Shown: positions 33,668-36,829 of the stretch, piece by piece | How positions within the stretch are numbered: the first letter of the stretch is position 1 | Layout of the letters: every line of letters begins with the position of its first letter | Source: Candidatus Latescibacterota bacterium | GTDB lineage: Bacteria > Krumholzibacteriota > Krumholzibacteriia > Krumholzibacteriales > Krumholzibacteriaceae | Reading direction: 5' to 3' | DNA length: 36,829 nt | Assembly (NCBI GenBank): GCA_019038625.1 | Contig: JAHOYU010000082.1 | Coordinates: 1 to 36,829 of the forward strand | Program-made: the position numbers and the translations under genes | Notes under the pieces: model-generated | Databases searched by the model: none | What the model was told of the DNA's origin: nothing | What the model saw: only the letters and a program-made list of their open reading frames with translations

Positions 33668-34981
33668 TCAAGTAGATCGAGGCATGTCAAAAGATTGTTT
33701 ATCAAGGAACGATTTGAGTTTTGTCAGGGAGCGCTCCACCTTCTTCGCCTTTCTCTCTCTTCGCTTTCCACTTATGGGAGGAAGTATGCCAAAATTTGCG
33801 TTCATCGGCTGAAACCGGGAGCTTTGGCTAGTAAGATGCGCCTGAAGGCCTCCAAGCAATGTTTCGGACGGAAATATGACTGGCGGATGGCCCTCAAGAT
33901 ACTCAAAGATATTGATCGATGTAATCAGCCCGTGAGCAATCGATTCGACATAGCCTTCAACCCCGGTGATCTGGCCGGCGAAAAACAGGCCATCCCTCCT
34001 GCTGGACATCTGTCTCTTGTCAAGCAGGTACGGCGAATCCAGGAAAGTATTTCTGTGAATTGCGCCGAATCGCACGATCTCAGCGTTCTCGAGACCGGGT
34101 ATCAAGGCCATCATTCCTTTCTGAGCTCCCACGGTCATCTTCGTCTGAAACCCGACCAATCCAGCAATAGTCCCCTCAATACTCTCCTGCCTGAGTTGGA
34201 TGACTGCGTATGGTTCTTCCCCGGTAACAGGGTCGACAAGTCCCCTTGGCTTCAAAGGACCATACCTCATGACATCATCTCCTCTTGAAACCATCACTTC
34301 AACCGGGAGGCAGGCTTCGAAACACTTTCCGTCCTCAAAATCATGTCCGGCACGCTTTGATGATTTACGTATATACTCTAGCAGAAGGAGATAATTCTCT
34401 TTGTCAAGGGGTACGTTCCAGTAATCCGGGGCACCCTTTCCATAACGTGATGCCTTAAAGACCTTTGAATGATCTATGCTGTCAACAGCTATCGATATCG
34501 ATATCGCATCATAGAAGAAAAGATTGTCTTTACCGAAGTGTTCCATCACCGCACTTGATAACAGGTCGGATGTCAGAGGCCCTGTGGCGATGACTCCGAC
34601 AGGAATATCCAGATCAATCTGTTCCCTGCCAGACAATTCGATCATGCTTTCTTTCGCCACTACCTCCCCGACTTTACCGGAAAAAACATCCCTGTCCACA
34701 GCAAGTGCGTGTCCCGCAGGAACCCTGGATTCAGAAGCTATCTTCAGAAGCTTGCATCCAAGCATTCTAAGTTCTCTCTTCAAAAGACCAGAAGCGGTCT
34801 CGGCATTGTCGGATTTCAGGGAATTGCTACAGACTAGTTCAGCCAGAGATCCTGTGCGATGAGCAGGAGTCATCTTACCCGGGCGCATTTCAATCAGTTC
34901 AACCTGCAAACCCCGGGAAGCCAGCTGAAGAGCGGTCTCGCATCCGGCCAGACCGCCGCCGACTACGACGATTTTTTCCAT
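33668..34981 (-). CDS. trmFO: Folate-dependent tRNA (uracil-54-C5) methyltransferase TrmFO
   Basis: A 437-residue flavoprotein that methylates U54 of tRNA using methylenetetrahydrofolate and FAD. The N-terminus is the dinucleotide-binding GGGLAGCE (8-15), followed by the family-specific EMRPGKMTPAHRTG and ELVCSNSLKSD. The C-terminal half includes FAGQITGVEGYVESIA. The start ATG shares a base with the topA TGA (TGATG), so translation is coupled. TrmFO is used instead of SAM-dependent TrmA, as in most Firmicutes and many other phyla. Confidence 0.98.
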   Translation of the reverse strand: MEKIVVVGGGLAGCETALQLASRGLQVELIEMRPGKMTPAHRTGSLAELVCSNSLKSDNAETASGLLKRELRMLGCKLLKIASESRVPAGHALAVDRDVFSGKVGEVVAKESMIELSGREQIDLDIPVGVIATGPLTSDLLSSAVMEHFGKDNLFFYDAISISIAVDSIDHSKVFKASRYGKGAPDYWNVPLDKENYLLLLEYIRKSSKRAGHDFEDGKCFEACLPVEVMVSRGDDVMRYGPLKPRGLVDPVTGEEPYAVIQLRQESIEGTIAGLVGFQTKMTVGAQKGMMALIPGLENAEIVRFGAIHRNTFLDSPYLLDKRQMSSRRDGLFFAGQITGVEGYVESIAHGLITSINIFEYLEGHPPVIFPSETLLGGLQAHLTSQSSRFQPMNANFGILPPISGKRRERKAKKVERSLTKLKSFLDKQSFDMPRST

Positions 34982-36829
34982 CAGGGAGTTACCTCATGCT
35001 TGCATGCTGGGCATTTACGATAGGAGCCTTTTGTCTTTGTGTTCTTTTCTACCATCCACCCGTTTCCGCATGCAGGGCATTTTTCAGTGATCGGTTTATC
35101 CCAGCTGGCAAATTTACAAGATGGATACTTTGTGCATCCATAAAAGACCTTTCCCCTTCGAGTCTTCTTTTCTGTGACTTCACCCTTGCATCCATCTTCA
35201 GGGCAGGAAATCCCCATACTTATCGCTTCTGTATATTTACATTCAGGATAATTGGAACATGCGATAAATCTGCCGAAACGGCCGCTCTTGTAGGCAAGTC
35301 CTCCTCCGCAATCGGGACATTCTCTTTCGAGCTTCTCTTCTTCTTCCAAAGACCTCGCAAATTTGCATTCAGGCCATCCGGGGCAGGCGAGGAATAGACC
35401 GTTTCTGCTCCATTTTTTAATCAGTTTTTTACCACACTTTTCACATAGCTCTTCTGTTTCTTCCTGAAAAGATTTCTTTATTTCCGCCTGCTTACCCTTG
35501 AACGCTTCTAAATCGACATTGAGAGGTTCATAGAAGAAACTTACGACATCCTTCCACGCTTCATCCGCATCCTCTACTTTATCCAGCTCGTTTTCCATCC
35601 TTGCCGTAAAATCGACGGCGAATATGTCGTTAAATGATCCTGAAAGAGATTTCCAGACCGCCTCTCCAAGTTCGGTGGGACATAGCGCCTTGTTTTCCCT
35701 GGATGCATATTCTCTCGCGAGGATAATACTGATGATGCTGGCATACGTACTCGGGCGTCCTATACCTTTATCCTCCAGTTCCTTAATAAGCGAGGCTTCA
35801 GAATATCTTGATGGAGGTTCTGTAAAATGTTGATTCGAGTCCATAGAGTCTATAGCCAGCTTCTCACCATCAGCCAGGTCGGGGAGCCAGCTTTCGTCTT
35901 CAGTTTTTCTGTCGGGGAAAATTGCCAGAAAACCGGGAGATTTAAGTCTTCTCCCATTAGCCCTCAACTGATACTCATCACCTGAAGCAATATCAACCTC
36001 TTTTACGCTGTAAACTACCGGCATTGCGAGAGAAGCGAGAAATCTCTGCCATATAAGTGTATAGAGAGCGCTCTGATCCTTATCGAGATACTTGCTTATC
36101 TCATCTGGCATCCTGAAACAATCGGTCGGACGGATGGCTTCGTGAGCGTCCTGCGACCTTTTTGCTTTCCTGAAACCTCTTTTCCCATCAAATACGTTTT
36201 CCTTACCGAACTTTTCTGCTATGAGTTCCTGCCCCTGCCTGAACGCATCGTCACTGACACGAGTCGAATCGGTCCTCATATAGCTTATAAGTCCAGATGA
36301 TCCTTCTGATCCCAATGAAACACCCTCATATAACTGCTGCGCGATCATCATCGTCTTTTTTGCGGAGAATCCGAGCCGACTTGCTGCCTCTCTCTGCATG
36401 GTACTCGTAATAAATGGGGGCTGCGGATTGCGCTTCTTTTCTTTTTCTGTCACCTTTGAAACGACAGGGTCCGATACTTTTATCTTATCCAGTATCTTCG
36501 ACGCGCTTTCACCATCTTTGATCTCTGGATTCTTTCCCTGAATCTTGAACAGACGTGCCTCGAATTTTTCCCCGGCTGAATTCTTGAGTATTCCTTCTAT
36601 CGTCCAGAACTCCGCTGGAATAAACTGCCTGATCTCCTCTTCACGTTCGCACAGGAGCCTCAGCCCGACACTCTGCACCCTGCCAGCCGAGAGCCCCCTA
36701 TAAAATATCTTCCACAAAACCGGGCTGATGAGATAACCGACGAGTCTATCCAGGATTCTCCTTGCCTGTTGTGCGTTTACCTTGTTCATGTCGATCTCGT
36801 GAGGATTCTCTACCGCTTCCCTTATCGCG
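34981..36829 (-). CDS. topA: DNA topoisomerase I (5' end beyond window)
   Basis: A type IA topoisomerase that relaxes negative supercoils. The frame continues upstream of the first ATG (36789) to the window edge, with AIREAVENPHEID as expected inside TopA; the TOPRIM domain lies outside the window. Visible are QQARRILDRLVGY, AGRVQSVGLRLL, and the catalytic tyrosine in GLISYMRTDSTR (Tyr 170 counted from the ATG at 36789). Four C-terminal zinc-ribbon units follow, each with paired cysteines (CEKCG, CPDCG, CPEDGC, CPACG). It heads the topA-trmFO-xerC-hslVU run. Confidence 0.98.
   Translation of the reverse strand, partial: AIREAVENPHEIDMNKVNAQQARRILDRLVGYLISPVLWKIFYRGLSAGRVQSVGLRLLCEREEEIRQFIPAEFWTIEGILKNSAGEKFEARLFKIQGKNPEIKDGESASKILDKIKVSDPVVSKVTEKEKKRNPQPPFITSTMQREAASRLGFSAKKTMMIAQQLYEGVSLGSEGSSGLISYMRTDSTRVSDDAFRQGQELIAEKFGKENVFDGKRGFRKAKRSQDAHEAIRPTDCFRMPDEISKYLDKDQSALYTLIWQRFLASLAMPVVYSVKEVDIASGDEYQLRANGRRLKSPGFLAIFPDRKTEDESWLPDLADGEKLAIDSMDSNQHFTEPPSRYSEASLIKELEDKGIGRPSTYASIISIILAREYASRENKALCPTELGEAVWKSLSGSFNDIFAVDFTARMENELDKVEDADEAWKDVVSFFYEPLNVDLEAFKGKQAEIKKSFQEETEELCEKCGKKLIKKWSRNGLFLACPGWPECKFARSLEEEEKLERECPDCGGGLAYKSGRFGRFIACSNYPECKYTEAISMGISCPEDGCKGEVTEKKTRRGKVFYGCTKYPSCKFASWDKPITEKCPACGNGWMVEKNTKTKGSYRKCPACKHEVTP

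Overview
This is a dense block of bacterial housekeeping genes with no gap over about 130 bases between coding regions, no rRNA or tRNA gene, no CRISPR array and no recognisable transposon or prophage. Twenty-eight genes are supported, 26 on the minus strand and two (rpsT and a homocysteine methyltransferase / MTHFR fusion) on the plus strand. The organism is a diderm (Gram-negative-type) bacterium: it carries lapA-lapB, an outer-membrane barrel protein with a signal peptide, a SPOR-domain protein and an Ig-like lipoprotein of the style common in the FCB (Bacteroidetes-like) assemblage. Gene order mixes arrangements familiar from Firmicutes and Deltaproteobacteria (topA-trmFO-xerC-hslV-hslU; scpA-scpB-rluB; cmk-ispH-rpsA). 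My inference is an uncultured FCB-type candidate phylum; the phylum cannot be fixed from sequence alone.

Read in the direction of transcription of the minus strand (right to left). (1) 36829-29757: topA (5' end outside the window), trmFO, xerC, hslV, hslU, argF, nearly all abutting or overlapping. (2) 29751-24952: an Ig-like lipoprotein, dapF and a large outer-membrane protein that joins a zinc-protease-like domain, a beta-propeller and a barrel. (3) 24925-20986: the plus-strand HMT-MTHFR gene, minus-strand proS, and plus-strand rpsT, whose stop codon overlaps the proS stop codon. (4) 20938-18226: uvrC and xerD, divergent from rpsT through a 47-base region with overlapping promoters. (5) 18114-10317: scpA, scpB, rluB, hisC, a cmk-plsC fusion, ispH and rpsA, closed by two tandem hairpins. 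(6) 10240-2457: mtaB, miaB, lapA, lapB, a TPR-SPOR protein and mutS, compact and probably one operon. (7) 2391-106: a large signalling protein with a Rossmann-like domain, GAF domains and a degenerate GGDEF-like domain, behind a perfect inverted repeat.

Functionally the window covers DNA topology, repair and chromosome segregation (topA, xerC, xerD, scpAB, uvrC, mutS), translation and tRNA modification (trmFO, miaB, mtaB, rluB, rpsA, rpsT, proS), proteolysis (hslVU), envelope biogenesis (lapAB, plsC domain, ispH, dapF, barrel protein), and amino-acid or one-carbon metabolism (argF, hisC, HMT-MTHFR).

Nothing here looks like a defence or mobile system. The most interesting points are: the mtaB reading frame is open through the conserved first cysteine motif but has no canonical start there; the TPR-SPOR gene has a similar start problem in the same operon; cmk and plsC are fused; the protease-propeller-barrel protein is composite; the GAF protein appears to be a dead-catalyst sensor; and S1 and ScpB both carry long acidic tails.
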